Shown: positions 30,982 to 39,457 of the stretch, one piece after another
Layout of the letters: each line of letters opens with the position of its first letter
Position numbering within the stretch: the stretch's first letter is position 1
NCBI RefSeq assembly: GCF_000177215.2
Contig: NZ_CM001368.1
Coordinates: 2,294,001-2,358,000 of the forward strand
Origin: Solidesulfovibrio carbinoliphilus subsp. oakridgensis
GTDB lineage: Bacteria > Desulfobacterota > Desulfovibrionia > Desulfovibrionales > Desulfovibrionaceae
Length of the DNA: 64,000 bases
Direction of reading: 5' to 3'
Notes under the pieces: generated by a model
What the model was told of the DNA's origin: nothing
Seen by the model: only the letters and a program-made list of their open reading frames with translations
Database searches by the model: none
Made by a program: the position numbers and the translations under genes

Positions 30982-32888
30982 GGGATGATGTCCGGTTTGT
31001 GGTGGTCGAGCCAGAGCTGGAGGACGAGCAGGGTCCAGAGCTTCTTGCGGTGGTCGGCCGCGCCGCCGACGTGTTCGGCCACCAGCCGCCCCACTTCCTT
31101 GGGATCGAAGAGGCCCTGCTCGCGCAGGTGCTTCTCGCCCAAAAGCGCGTCGACCTGGGGCCGAAGCTGCCCGCGCAGCCAGGAGGCGACGGGGATGAGA
31201 AACCCGCGCTTGCCCCGGCCGAGGATCTCCTTGGGAAGCAGGCCGGCCACGGCTTTTTTAAGCAGGTATTTCCGCTTGGCGCCGCGCAGCTTGTAGCGCG
31301 ACGGCAGGCGGCAGATGAATTCGGCCACGTCGCGGTCGAGGAAGGGAGCGCGCACTTCGAGGGAGTGCATCATGGAGCAGCGGTCCACCTTCACCAGGAT
31401 GTAATCGAGCATGTACTGGCGGGCGAAGGCGTAGCCGACTCGGGCCAACGGATCTGCGGCCGGGTAGGCCTCGAAGAGGTCCCGGGTGGGGGCGAAGAGA
31501 TTTTCCGGGGCCAGCAGCCCCGGGGCGGGATGCCGCCAGAGAGGCGCCTGGGCCTCGGCGGTAAAGGCCGAAAGCCAGGTCTGGACGCGCAGCCACGGGG
31601 GGGCGGCGGCCCCGGCCAGGAAGGTGTCGGCCACGAAGCGTGGATTGATGTAGCCGGCCGAGTGCGGCAGGAGCCCGGCCAGGGGCTCGATGACCCGGCG
31701 GCGCAGAAAGGGCGGCAATCTGTCGTAGCCGGCGGCTAGGTTGAAGGCGGGAAAGTATTCGTAGCCGTAAAAAAGCTCGTCCGGGCCGTCGCCGCCCAGG
31801 GCGACGGTGACGTTTTCCCGGGTCACCTGGGAGAGAAGATAGGTCGGCACGATGGACGGGTCGGCCATGGGCTCGTCGAAGCGGGCCACGATTTCGGGCA
31901 GAAGCGACCCGCAGGCGTCGGCCGAGAGAATCCGCTCGTGGTGGTCCGTGGCAAAGCGCGAGGCCACCAGCCTCGCGTAGCGCGACTCGTCGTAGGAGGC
32001 TTCGGAAAACCCGATGCTGAACGTCTTTATGCGCGAGACCATGCCGGCGGTCAGGGCGGCCACGGTGGAGGAGTCGATGCCGCCGGAGAGAAAGACGCCA
32101 AGGGGCACGTCGGCCACCAGCCGGCGCTTGACGGCCTGGGCCAGAAGCAGGCGCAGCCGGTCGCACAGTTCCTCCTCGGAGGCCTCGGGCTCGGGACCGG
32201 GCAGCGGCATGTCCCAGTAGGCGGCGGTGGTGAGCCGGCCGTCGCGGAAAAGAAGCGAGTGCCCGGGTTTGAGCTTGTAGACGTCCCGGTAGATGGTCTC
32301 GGGCGTGGGCACGTATTCGTAGGCCGCGAATCGCATGAGCGCTGAGACGGGCGTTTGCAGGCGCAGGAAGGGAAGCTGGCGCAGGGAGGACAGTTCCGAG
32401 GCAAAGGCCAGGACGCCATCCTGCAGCGTATAATAGAACGGCTTCTTGCCGAACCGGTCCCTGGCGGCGAACAGGGTGTGGGTGGCCTTGTCCCACAGGG
32501 CGAAGGCGAACATGCCTTCCAGATCGTCGAGGCCGGCCGGGCCGTCGAGGAGCCAGGCGGCCAGGATGGCCTCGGTGTCGGAATTGGTCCGGAACTTGAA
32601 CCCCCGGGCGGCGTAGCGGGCCTTGAGCTCGCGGTAGTTGTAGATCTCGCCGTTGAAGGTGACGACCACCCGGCCGGTCGGGTCCTCCATGGGCTGGGAA
32701 CCGGCGGCCAGGTCGATGATGGAGAGCCTGCGGTGACCGAGGGCGGCCGGCCCTTCGAGGACCAGGCCCTCGCCGTCCGGGCCCCGGTGGGCAAGCGTGC
32801 CGGTCATGGCGGCCAGCCAGCCCAGGCGCGTGGACTCGGGCGGAAGCGGCGCGTGACCGGGCCAGACGAAGCCGGCGATGCCGCACAT
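30978..32888 (-). CDS. asnB: Asparagine synthetase (glutamine-hydrolysing)
   Basis: 636 residues. The N-terminal glutaminase domain begins MCGIAGFV with catalytic Cys2 and contains HRGPDGEG and FNGEIYNYRELK. The C-terminal synthetase domain has the ATP-pyrophosphatase loop LSGGIDSSTVAA. The family makes asparagine from aspartate and glutamine; relatives in surface-polysaccharide clusters amidate sugars. Its neighbours here, a GT4 glycosyltransferase upstream and an MFS carrier downstream, favour the second role. Start ATG at 32888; 68 bp follow the GT4 stop. Confidence 0.92.
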   Translation of the reverse strand: MCGIAGFVWPGHAPLPPESTRLGWLAAMTGTLAHRGPDGEGLVLEGPAALGHRRLSIIDLAAGSQPMEDPTGRVVVTFNGEIYNYRELKARYAARGFKFRTNSDTEAILAAWLLDGPAGLDDLEGMFAFALWDKATHTLFAARDRFGKKPFYYTLQDGVLAFASELSSLRQLPFLRLQTPVSALMRFAAYEYVPTPETIYRDVYKLKPGHSLLFRDGRLTTAAYWDMPLPGPEPEASEEELCDRLRLLLAQAVKRRLVADVPLGVFLSGGIDSSTVAALTAGMVSRIKTFSIGFSEASYDESRYARLVASRFATDHHERILSADACGSLLPEIVARFDEPMADPSIVPTYLLSQVTRENVTVALGGDGPDELFYGYEYFPAFNLAAGYDRLPPFLRRRVIEPLAGLLPHSAGYINPRFVADTFLAGAAAPPWLRVQTWLSAFTAEAQAPLWRHPAPGLLAPENLFAPTRDLFEAYPAADPLARVGYAFARQYMLDYILVKVDRCSMMHSLEVRAPFLDRDVAEFICRLPSRYKLRGAKRKYLLKKAVAGLLPKEILGRGKRGFLIPVASWLRGQLRPQVDALLGEKHLREQGLFDPKEVGRLVAEHVGGAADHRKKLWTLLVLQLWLDHHKPDIIP

Positions 32889-32956
32889 GCTAGGGCCGCC
32901 TCCCGGGAAGTCCCGGAGCAGCGTCTGGGCGCGGAAACATTTTCGGGAATCCCATG

Positions 32957-34195
32957 TCAGCCCTGCCTGCGTCCGGGCATGGCCGCGAAGAAATCGAGAA
33001 TGGCCCGGGTGTTGGTTTCGGGATCGAACATGGCGGCCACCCGGTCCCGCCCGGCCGCGGCCAGGGCCAGGGCGCGGCCGCGGTCCGCGGCCAGGTCCAT
33101 GATGGCGTCGGCCAGGGCTTCGGGGTTGCGCTGGGGCACCAGCCGGCCGGTCACGCCGTCCTCGACGACCTCGGGAATGCCGCTGACGGCGGTCGCCACC
33201 ACGGGCAGCCGGTGGGCCAGCGCCTCCATGATGACGTTGGGGATGCCGTCGCGGTCGCCCGAGGCGTGGATCACGCTTGGCATGACGAAGATGTCGCTGG
33301 CGGCGTAGAGTTCGCCCATGCGGTCGTGGCTGACGAATCCCGGCAGAAAGACCCGGGCCCGCAGGCCGTGGACGCGCAACCGGCGGCGGATGACGGCCGT
33401 GGGCCAGGGCATGCCGGCCCCGACCAGGGTCAGCTGGAAGGGAAAGCCCCGGCGGGAGAGAAGGGCGCAGGCGTCGAGCAGAACGTCAAACCCCTTGGTG
33501 CGGCAGAACCGGCCCACGGCCAAAAGCCGGTAGGGCGGCTCCATGTGGACCGGGGACTCCGTTTTGCCGGAAAGGGTCAGGCTGTTGTAGATCTGGCGGA
33601 TCTTGCCGGCCGCCTCCGGGACCAGTCCCGAGAGGTAGCCGATGTTGGCCTTGTTGTTGGTGTGGATGGCGGCGGCGGCCCGCATCTTCTCGGCCAGGGC
33701 CCCGTCCGCGGGGTAGATGTCGCCGGCCCGGGCGGAAAAGGAAAAAGGGATGCCGGACAACGTGGAGGCCACCCAGGCGGCCGTGGCCGGGCCGTTGGCC
33801 CAGCCGGCGTGGATATGCTGGATGCCCCGCTCCAGAAACCGCCGGGCCAGGCTGAAGCCGGCGCACATGGCCCACAGGTTTTCGCCCGCCACCTCCAGAC
33901 AACTCCAGCGCCGCCAGGGGATGGTGGCCAGGAGGCGCGCGGTGACGACCGGCCGCCGGACCGCCCACCAGGCCATGTCGGCCAGGATGGCCGGGACCTT
34001 GGCCAGGCCGAGCCGGCTGACGGTGGGTGCGACGTGCCGCATCTGGGCCGACAGGTTCCTGTCGACCGCGCCGTAGAGGGCGTAGACGGAAAACGGCATG
34101 CCCGCGGCCTTGGCGTTTTCCACTTCCCGAAAGATGAAGGTTTCGGAAGGCAGCGGATACCACAGCAGGATATAAGCAGTTTTTGGAAGACTCAA
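32957..34195 (-). CDS. Glycosyltransferase, family 4
   Basis: 412 residues with a GT-B fold. The N-terminus YILLWYPLPSETFIFREVE is typical of GT4 enzymes. The C-terminal domain has the nucleotide-sugar motif with ETPNVIMEAL-type residues (GIPNVIMEALAHRLPVVAT) and a Gly-rich loop (LLAVGRFCRTKGFDVLLDA). The only in-frame start near the N-terminus is a TTG at 34195, with a weak AGGGCGAG upstream. It transfers a sugar from an NDP-sugar, probably in cell-surface polysaccharide synthesis. It heads the GT4-asnB-MFS operon and is divergent from cheV. Confidence 0.9.
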   Translation of the reverse strand: MSLPKTAYILLWYPLPSETFIFREVENAKAAGMPFSVYALYGAVDRNLSAQMRHVAPTVSRLGLAKVPAILADMAWWAVRRPVVTARLLATIPWRRWSCLEVAGENLWAMCAGFSLARRFLERGIQHIHAGWANGPATAAWVASTLSGIPFSFSARAGDIYPADGALAEKMRAAAAIHTNNKANIGYLSGLVPEAAGKIRQIYNSLTLSGKTESPVHMEPPYRLLAVGRFCRTKGFDVLLDACALLSRRGFPFQLTLVGAGMPWPTAVIRRRLRVHGLRARVFLPGFVSHDRMGELYAASDIFVMPSVIHASGDRDGIPNVIMEALAHRLPVVATAVSGIPEVVEDGVTGRLVPQRNPEALADAIMDLAADRGRALALAAAGRDRVAAMFDPETNTRAILDFFAAMPGRRQG

Positions 34196-34427
34196 AATTT
34201 TGGCTCGCCCTGTCCGAGGCTTGGCGTTTGGGAATGACGCCGGCTATGTAGTCCAGGGAGCCGGGGCCTGTAAAGCCGTGGGCGGTTTGCCGGCCAAACG
34301 GCTTGCACAGGAGGCGGCTTGCGGCTAAGCATACGGTTGGGGCCTGCCGCGTCCGGAGGTCGCCGCCCACGACAGGGGATGGCTTCGCTATATCGCGGCA
34401 CCAACGGCAACGGCATCGAGGATGGCC

Positions 34428-35387
34428 ATGGCGCAAACCAATATTCTGCTAGAGACTGGGACCAACGAGCTTGAGATCATCGAATTCTACATCGATGAGG
34501 CGACCGAGCCGGGGGTCAAGCCGTACCGGGCCCACTACGGCGTCAACGTGGCCAAGGTGCTGGAAATCATCCGCCTGCCCAAGGTGACGGGCATGCCGCA
34601 GACGCCGCATCCCTGCGTGATCGGCACGTTCAACCTGCGCTCCCGGGTCATTCCGCTCATCGACCTCAGCATGTGGCTCGGCAAGCCCATGGCCCGCGAC
34701 GAGAACACCAAGGTCATCGTCTCGGAATTCAACAAGGTCATCAACGCCTTCATGGTGTCCGGCGTCACCCGCATCCATCGCCTGAGCTGGTCCGAGGTCG
34801 AGCCGCCGTCCGGATTCGTGGCCTCGTTCGCGGCCAACAATTTCACGGGCGTGGTCAAGTTCCCGGACCACATCGTCCTGCTCCTCGACATGGAGCAGAT
34901 CATCTGGGACTTAAACCCGGCCCTGGCCATGCGGACCGAGCGGGAACACGCGGCCGCCATCCCCGCGCCCGACCGGTCGGCCTACAAGACGCTGGTGGTC
35001 GACGACTCCAATTCCATCCGCCGGCTGATCGCCTCCTACCTGGAAAAAGACGGGTTCGAAGTCCTCCAGGACATCAACGGGCAAAACGCCTGGGACCGGC
35101 TCCAGGCCTGGAAAGGCGAGGCGGCCCGGGGCGAGCGGCCCCTGGCCGAGAACGTCAACCTGGTGGTCACGGACATCGAGATGCCCTCCATGGACGGGCA
35201 TACCCTGTGCAAGAACATCAAGGACGATCCGATCCTCAAAAGCCTGCCCGTGGTCCTTTTCTCCTCGCTCATAAACGACCAGCTCTACCACAAGGGATTG
35301 TCGGTCGGGGCCGACGACCAGGTGACCAAGCCCGAGGTCGGCACCCTGGCCGAGCGGGCCCGCAAACTGATCGAGGACCACCGCTAG
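34428..35387 (+). CDS. cheV: Chemotaxis protein CheV (CheW plus receiver)
   Basis: 319 residues. A CheW-like coupling domain (about 15-165) is followed by a response-regulator receiver with TLVVDDSNSIRRLI, the phospho-acceptor Asp in VVTDIEMPSMDG and the conserved Lys in VTKP. It links chemoreceptors to CheA and is modulated by phosphorylation. I chose ATG 34428, placing GAGG about 6 bases upstream; ATG 34422 is also possible. It stands alone, followed by a PilZ-like gene on the same strand. Confidence 0.93.
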   Translation: MAQTNILLETGTNELEIIEFYIDEATEPGVKPYRAHYGVNVAKVLEIIRLPKVTGMPQTPHPCVIGTFNLRSRVIPLIDLSMWLGKPMARDENTKVIVSEFNKVINAFMVSGVTRIHRLSWSEVEPPSGFVASFAANNFTGVVKFPDHIVLLLDMEQIIWDLNPALAMRTEREHAAAIPAPDRSAYKTLVVDDSNSIRRLIASYLEKDGFEVLQDINGQNAWDRLQAWKGEAARGERPLAENVNLVVTDIEMPSMDGHTLCKNIKDDPILKSLPVVLFSSLINDQLYHKGLSVGADDQVTKPEVGTLAERARKLIEDHR

Positions 35388-35417
35388 CCGGTCCCCGAAA
35401 GGCCGGGGCTTTTTTCC

Positions 35418-36122
35418 ATGCGGATGTTGCTCATTGTCCGCGAAGGCCGGGCCAGGGACCGTTTCATCGAGGAACTGAACCTGCTCGGCACCGACTGCGA
35501 CGTGGCCTCCACCACCGGGGAACTGCTCGCGGCCACGCGCCACGGCCACTACAACGGGGTGCTTTTCGACGTGCCGACCATCGTGCGGGCCAGGGACTGC
35601 GACAAAAAGCTGCTGCAGGGCCTGGCCGAGATCTATCCGTCGGCGCGCCTCAAGCACGATCCGCACACCGACGCCATCTACGCCCTCGGCACCCACGCCG
35701 GCCCCGGGTCCCTGGACGGCCTCTCGGTCTTCGTGGCCGCCTGCCGGGATTTTCTGCCCCGCAGCCTGCGCCGGGGGGAGCGGATCGGGGTCCACCTGCC
35801 GGCCGTCCTGTGGCGCGCGCCCCCGGACGGCACGGCCGCCGGCGAACGGACCTCCACCGTCAACGTCTCCTGGCTCGGCTGCTTTCTGTTCACGGTATCG
35901 GACTGGACCAAGGGCGAGGCGGCCTGGGTGGAGTTTCCGGGCGTCCTGGCGGATCCGTTGCGCACCCGGGTGGCCTGGCACGAGCCGTGGGGCCGGGGAC
36001 GGGCCATGCCCGGCGTGGGGCTGGCTTTTTGCGACATGCCCGAGGCCCTTGGCGCGGAACTCAGGCGTCTTGGTTGCAAGCCCGTCGATTTCGAGGTTGC
36101 TTCCGCGGCAAAAGGGCCTTAG
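35418..36122 (+). CDS. Protein with receiver-like N-terminus and PilZ-like C-terminus, possible flagellar/c-di-GMP regulator
   Basis: 234 residues. The first ~90 residues (MRMLLIVREGRARDRFIEELN, then VLFDVPTIV) look like a degenerate receiver lacking the conserved Asp. The second half (about 110-225) has features of a PilZ domain, such as LRRGERIGVHLPAVLW, NVSWLGCFLF and a GVGLAF-type end, but a full RxxxR/DxSxxG signature is only partly recognisable. It is 30 bp after cheV, so a motility role is likely. The start is weakly supported. Confidence 0.6.
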   Translation: MRMLLIVREGRARDRFIEELNLLGTDCDVASTTGELLAATRHGHYNGVLFDVPTIVRARDCDKKLLQGLAEIYPSARLKHDPHTDAIYALGTHAGPGSLDGLSVFVAACRDFLPRSLRRGERIGVHLPAVLWRAPPDGTAAGERTSTVNVSWLGCFLFTVSDWTKGEAAWVEFPGVLADPLRTRVAWHEPWGRGRAMPGVGLAFCDMPEALGAELRRLGCKPVDFEVASAAKGP

Positions 36123-36135
36123 GAAGCGCTTTCGC

Positions 36136-36225
36136 GGAGGGATGGCCGAGCGGTTTAAGGCGGTGGTCTTGAAAACCACTGGCGGGGCAACCCGTCCGGG
36201 GGTTCAAATCCCTCTCCCTCCGCCA
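36136..36225 (+). tRNA. tRNA-Ser (anticodon TGA)
   Basis: A 90-nt type-II tRNA with acceptor GGAGGGA/TCCCTCC, a long variable arm (CGGGGCAACCCGTCCG), anticodon loop CTTGAAA (anticodon TGA, reads TCA and TCN), T loop GTTCAAATC and an encoded CCA. Confidence 0.95.
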
Positions 36226-36278
36226 GTTTTCGGGCCAGGATTCCCACTCCTCCTGGCTCCGGAGGTACGTCCCGACCC

Positions 36279-37343
36279 ATGGCCCGCATCCTTTACGGCG
36301 TGCACGGCACCCAGCACGGCCACGCCATCCGCGCCCTGATCCTGGCCCGCCATCTGGCCGGGCTCGGCCACGAGTTCCTGTTCGTTTCCAGCGAAGAGGG
36401 GGCCGGGCTTCTTTCGCGCGAGTTCCGGGTGGAGCGGTTCGAAAACCCGGGCACCCGGTACAAAAACCAGCGCCTGGATACCCCGGCCACGCTCATGCTC
36501 GCAGCCCGGACCCTGGCCCGGCGCGGCTCGGAGCTGGCCCGGCTCAAGAAGCTGATCGAGGACTTCAAACCCGACGCCGCCATTTCGGACTACGAATACT
36601 TCGTGCCCATCGCGGCCAGGCGGGCCGGCATCCCCTGCCTGTCCATCGACCACCAGCACGTCATCTCCTGCTGCGACCACGACCTGCCGCTCACCCTGCT
36701 GCCGGGCTACTGCGGCATCCGGACCTCGATCCGGTTTCTTTTTTCGGCCTGCACCGACTATCTGGCCATCTCGTTCTTCAAGCCCCCGGTCAAAGCCGGG
36801 GCCCACGCCCGGGTGGCCCCGGCCATCCTGCGCCAAAGCGTCCTTGACCGGACCCCGACCGAGGGGAGCCACATCCTGGTCTACCAGAGCTGCGGCATCT
36901 GCGACGCCTTTGCGCCGTACCTGCGGACCATGGACCGGGAGTTCCGGGTCTACGGGTATAAAATGGACAAGGTCGACGGCAACCTGACCTTCCGGAACTA
37001 CTCCGAGGAGGGGTTCCTGGACGACCTGGCCTCGGCCGCCTACGTCCTGTGCGGCGGCAGCCACAACCTCATGAGCGAGGCCCTTTTCTACGGCAAGCCG
37101 GTCCTGTCCTTTCCGGTGGCCGGGGCCTTCGAGCAGCAACTGAACGCCCTGTATCTCGAACGCCTGGGCTATGGCCGGGCGGCGGACATGGCCCATTTGT
37201 CGCCGTCCCTGCTGCCGGATTTCGAACGCGATCTGCCGGCCATGCGCGGGCGCATCGCCACCGGCGACTTCTGCGGCAACGACGCGGTCTTCGCCCTGGT
37301 CGAGGCCTTCTTGCGCGACGGCGCGTTGCCCGGAAGGTCCTAG
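36279..37343 (+). CDS. Glycosyltransferase, MJ1255/VC2487 type
   Basis: 354 residues with a GT-B/MurG-like fold. The N-terminal Gly-rich GVHGTQHGHAIRALILARHL is the characteristic start, and the C-terminal donor site reads LCGGSHNLMSEALFYGKPVLSFP. Several Cys (CCDHD, CGICDAF) are notable. It transfers a sugar or similar group to an acceptor, probably for the cell envelope. It stands alone behind tRNA-Ser and is followed by a hairpin. The start ATG follows GGAGGTACGTCCCGACCC. Confidence 0.82.
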   Translation: MARILYGVHGTQHGHAIRALILARHLAGLGHEFLFVSSEEGAGLLSREFRVERFENPGTRYKNQRLDTPATLMLAARTLARRGSELARLKKLIEDFKPDAAISDYEYFVPIAARRAGIPCLSIDHQHVISCCDHDLPLTLLPGYCGIRTSIRFLFSACTDYLAISFFKPPVKAGAHARVAPAILRQSVLDRTPTEGSHILVYQSCGICDAFAPYLRTMDREFRVYGYKMDKVDGNLTFRNYSEEGFLDDLASAAYVLCGGSHNLMSEALFYGKPVLSFPVAGAFEQQLNALYLERLGYGRAADMAHLSPSLLPDFERDLPAMRGRIATGDFCGNDAVFALVEAFLRDGALPGRS

Positions 37344-37393
37344 GCCGCTTGCCCTTTCCTGTCCGGTGCGGCGGTTATCGCGGGCAGGCTACC

Positions 37394-37416
37394 CATGCCC
37401 CGCCCTCGGGGGCATG
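37394..37416 (+). terminator. Hairpin after the glycosyltransferase gene
   Basis: CATGCCCC (37394-37401) pairs with GGGGCATG (37409-37416). There is no T run, so termination is only likely. Confidence 0.5.
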
Positions 37417-37433
37417 GACCGCGCCGGCCGTTC

Positions 37434-37460
37434 TTGACCATAAGGCAGAACTGCCATACT
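37434..37460 (+). promoter_or_regulatory. Promoter with palindromic operator before the toxin-antitoxin pair
   Basis: TTGACC (37434-37439) and CATACT (37455-37460) form a plausible -35/-10 with a 15-bp spacer. The spacer contains the palindrome GGCAG-AA-CTGCC (37444-37455), overlapping the -10, as expected for autorepression by an Xre-type antitoxin. Confidence 0.5.
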
Positions 37461-37492
37461 TGACAGACGGGGCCACGGCGACGGGAACCGAC

Positions 37493-37840
37493 ATGAAAAT
37501 CCTGTACTGGGTGGGCGATGCCAAGGAAAATCTTCGGGAATTTCGCGGGACGGTGCAGGATGAAGCCGGGACGACACTCCGCAAGATCCAGTACGGACAA
37601 ACACCGGTCAGCGCCTGCCCCCTCAACAACTTGGCCAAGGGCGTGACCGGAGTTTATGAGCTCAAGATCGACCACGACAAGGAAACCTACCGCGTCGTGT
37701 ATGTGGCCAAACTGGCCAAAGGCGTCTACGTACTCCACGCTTTCCTGAAAAAATCCAAGAGTGGCATAGGCATTCCGCCCAAGGACAAGGACATCATTCT
37801 GCGGCGCTACAAGATGGCCCGCCAGCACGACGGGGCCTAA
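37493..37840 (+). CDS. RelE/HigB-type toxin (phage-derived Gp49-like)
   Basis: 115 residues. The core matches the Gp49-like/HigB family: KGVTGVYELKIDHDKETYRVVYVAKLAKGVYVLHAFLKKS followed by a Lys/Arg-rich helix. The conserved Arg/Lys residues fit RelE-like ribosome-dependent mRNA cleavage. It lies 11 bp upstream of an Xre-type antitoxin gene on the same strand, in the toxin-first order of HigBA-type modules. Confidence 0.87.
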   Translation: MKILYWVGDAKENLREFRGTVQDEAGTTLRKIQYGQTPVSACPLNNLAKGVTGVYELKIDHDKETYRVVYVAKLAKGVYVLHAFLKKSKSGIGIPPKDKDIILRRYKMARQHDGA

Positions 37841-37851
37841 CCGGGGCAACC

Positions 37852-38184
37852 ATGGAAGAAAAAATCATTGAAGGATCTGACAATGTCTTTGCCGACCTGG
37901 GTCTGCCCGATCCCGAAGAGCGGGCCTACAAGGCCGACCTCATCATGGTGCTGGAAAGCATCATCAAACGCCGCGGCCTGACCCAGGTGGAGACCGCCAG
38001 GCTGTGCGGGACGGACCAGGGAACGCTGTCGAAAGTCCTCCGGGGCCGGGTGGGTCTGGTGTCCACGGACCGTCTGCTCCGCTGGATCGGATGCCTGGGC
38101 GGTTCCGTGCGCATCACCGTGGACGAAACCCCGGACCATGTGCCCGGGCCTGTGTCCGTCTGTTTTCTGCCGGCTTGCCCCTGA
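37852..38184 (+). CDS. Xre/HigA-type antitoxin
   Basis: 110 residues. The helix-turn-helix (about 40-80: QVETARLCGTDQGTLSKVLRGR) is followed by a region typical of the HigA2-like family (LLRWIGCLGGSVRITVDE). It probably binds the toxin and the palindrome upstream of the pair. It is 11 bp after the toxin gene and ends about 70 bp before the BMP operon. Confidence 0.87.
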   Translation: MEEKIIEGSDNVFADLGLPDPEERAYKADLIMVLESIIKRRGLTQVETARLCGTDQGTLSKVLRGRVGLVSTDRLLRWIGCLGGSVRITVDETPDHVPGPVSVCFLPACP

Positions 38185-38253
38185 GGCCGGACTGGCGTAT
38201 TGCGTCCGCTTTTTTTACGGTGCCCCATCCAATACCCTCCCAAGGAGATCGCC

Positions 38254-39432
38254 ATGCGCCGCGTTTCGATCCTGGCGGCAGCCGCCGCCCTGGTGTGCTG
38301 TCTGGCCGTCCCGGCCCTGGCCGCGGACAAGCCCCTGACCTTCGGGCTCCTGCTCGTCGGCCCCTACAACGACAAAGGCTACAGCCAGGCCCAGTACGAG
38401 GGCGGCAAGTACGTCGAAGAGCACCTCGCCGGCTCGAAGATGCTCTACCTCGACAAGGTCAATCCGTCCGACCGGCCCGGGTTCACCATTCCCCAGCTCG
38501 TGGACGACCTGGCGGCCAAGGGCGCGACCCTCATCGTCGCCGGGTCCGACGACATGAAAGACGGTATCCGCGAGGCCGCCGAGCAGCACCCGGACCTGAC
38601 CTTCATCCACATTTCCGGCGACGACGTGCTGACCGGCAAGGCTCCGAAAAACCTCGGCAACGTCTTTTCGCGCATGGAATACGCCAAGATGATGGCCGGC
38701 TTTTCGGCCGCCATGACCACCAAAACCGGCAAGATCGGCTTCCTTGGGCCGCTCATTAACGACGAGACCCGCCGGCTGGCCGACGCCGCCTACCTCGGGG
38801 CCCGCCACGCCTGGGTGAACGTGCGCGGCAAGAAGGCCGAGGACCTGTCGTTCAAGGTCAACTGGATCGGCTTCTGGTTCAACATCCCGGGTGTGACCTC
38901 CGATCCGGGCCAGGTGGCCGGTTCGTTTTACGACCAGGGCTACGATGTGATCATTTCCGGCATCGACACCCCCGAGGCCCTGACCGTGGCCGGCAGCCGC
39001 AAAAAGGCCGGCGCCGACGTCTACGCCCTGCCCTACGACTACAAGGAAGCCTGCCAGGGCGCGCCCGACGCCTGCCTCGGCGTCCCCTACTTCAACTGGG
39101 GTCCGCCGCTGCTCTCCATCGCCAAGGCCGTGACGGCCGGCACCTACAAGCCGGCCTTCGACTGGCTGGCCCCGGATTTCACCGCCTTAAACGACCCGGA
39201 CAAGAGCCCGGTCGGCTTCATCGCCGGCCAGGCCCTGTCGGCCGAGGCCAAAAAGGCGCTCGACCAGTTCGTGGCCGACCTCGGCTCGGGCAAGGCCAAC
39301 CTCTACGCCGGGCCGCTGGAATACCAGGACGGCACGGTCTTCGTGAAAGCCGGCCAGACGGCCACGGACAAGGACATCTGGTTCGCCCCGCAGCTTTTGC
39401 GCGGCATGGAAGGAGCCAGCGCCTCCAAATAG
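38254..39432 (+). CDS. BMP-family ABC importer substrate-binding protein (nucleoside-type)
   Basis: 392 residues. The signal peptide covers about 1-23 (ILAAAAALVCCLAVPALAAD). The mature protein follows the basic membrane protein (BMP) family pattern: LLVGPYNDKGYSQAQYEGGKYVEEHL, ATLIVAGSDD and GKIGFLG. BMP proteins usually bind purine nucleosides. The Cys near residue 16 could be either part of the signal or a lipobox, but the signal-peptidase I form (ALA-AD) fits better. It is the first gene of a four-gene importer with AAGGAG upstream. Confidence 0.9.
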   Translation: MRRVSILAAAAALVCCLAVPALAADKPLTFGLLLVGPYNDKGYSQAQYEGGKYVEEHLAGSKMLYLDKVNPSDRPGFTIPQLVDDLAAKGATLIVAGSDDMKDGIREAAEQHPDLTFIHISGDDVLTGKAPKNLGNVFSRMEYAKMMAGFSAAMTTKTGKIGFLGPLINDETRRLADAAYLGARHAWVNVRGKKAEDLSFKVNWIGFWFNIPGVTSDPGQVAGSFYDQGYDVIISGIDTPEALTVAGSRKKAGADVYALPYDYKEACQGAPDACLGVPYFNWGPPLLSIAKAVTAGTYKPAFDWLAPDFTALNDPDKSPVGFIAGQALSAEAKKALDQFVADLGSGKANLYAGPLEYQDGTVFVKAGQTATDKDIWFAPQLLRGMEGASASK

Positions 39433-39457
39433 GAGGACGCTGCCCAAGGAAACGCCC

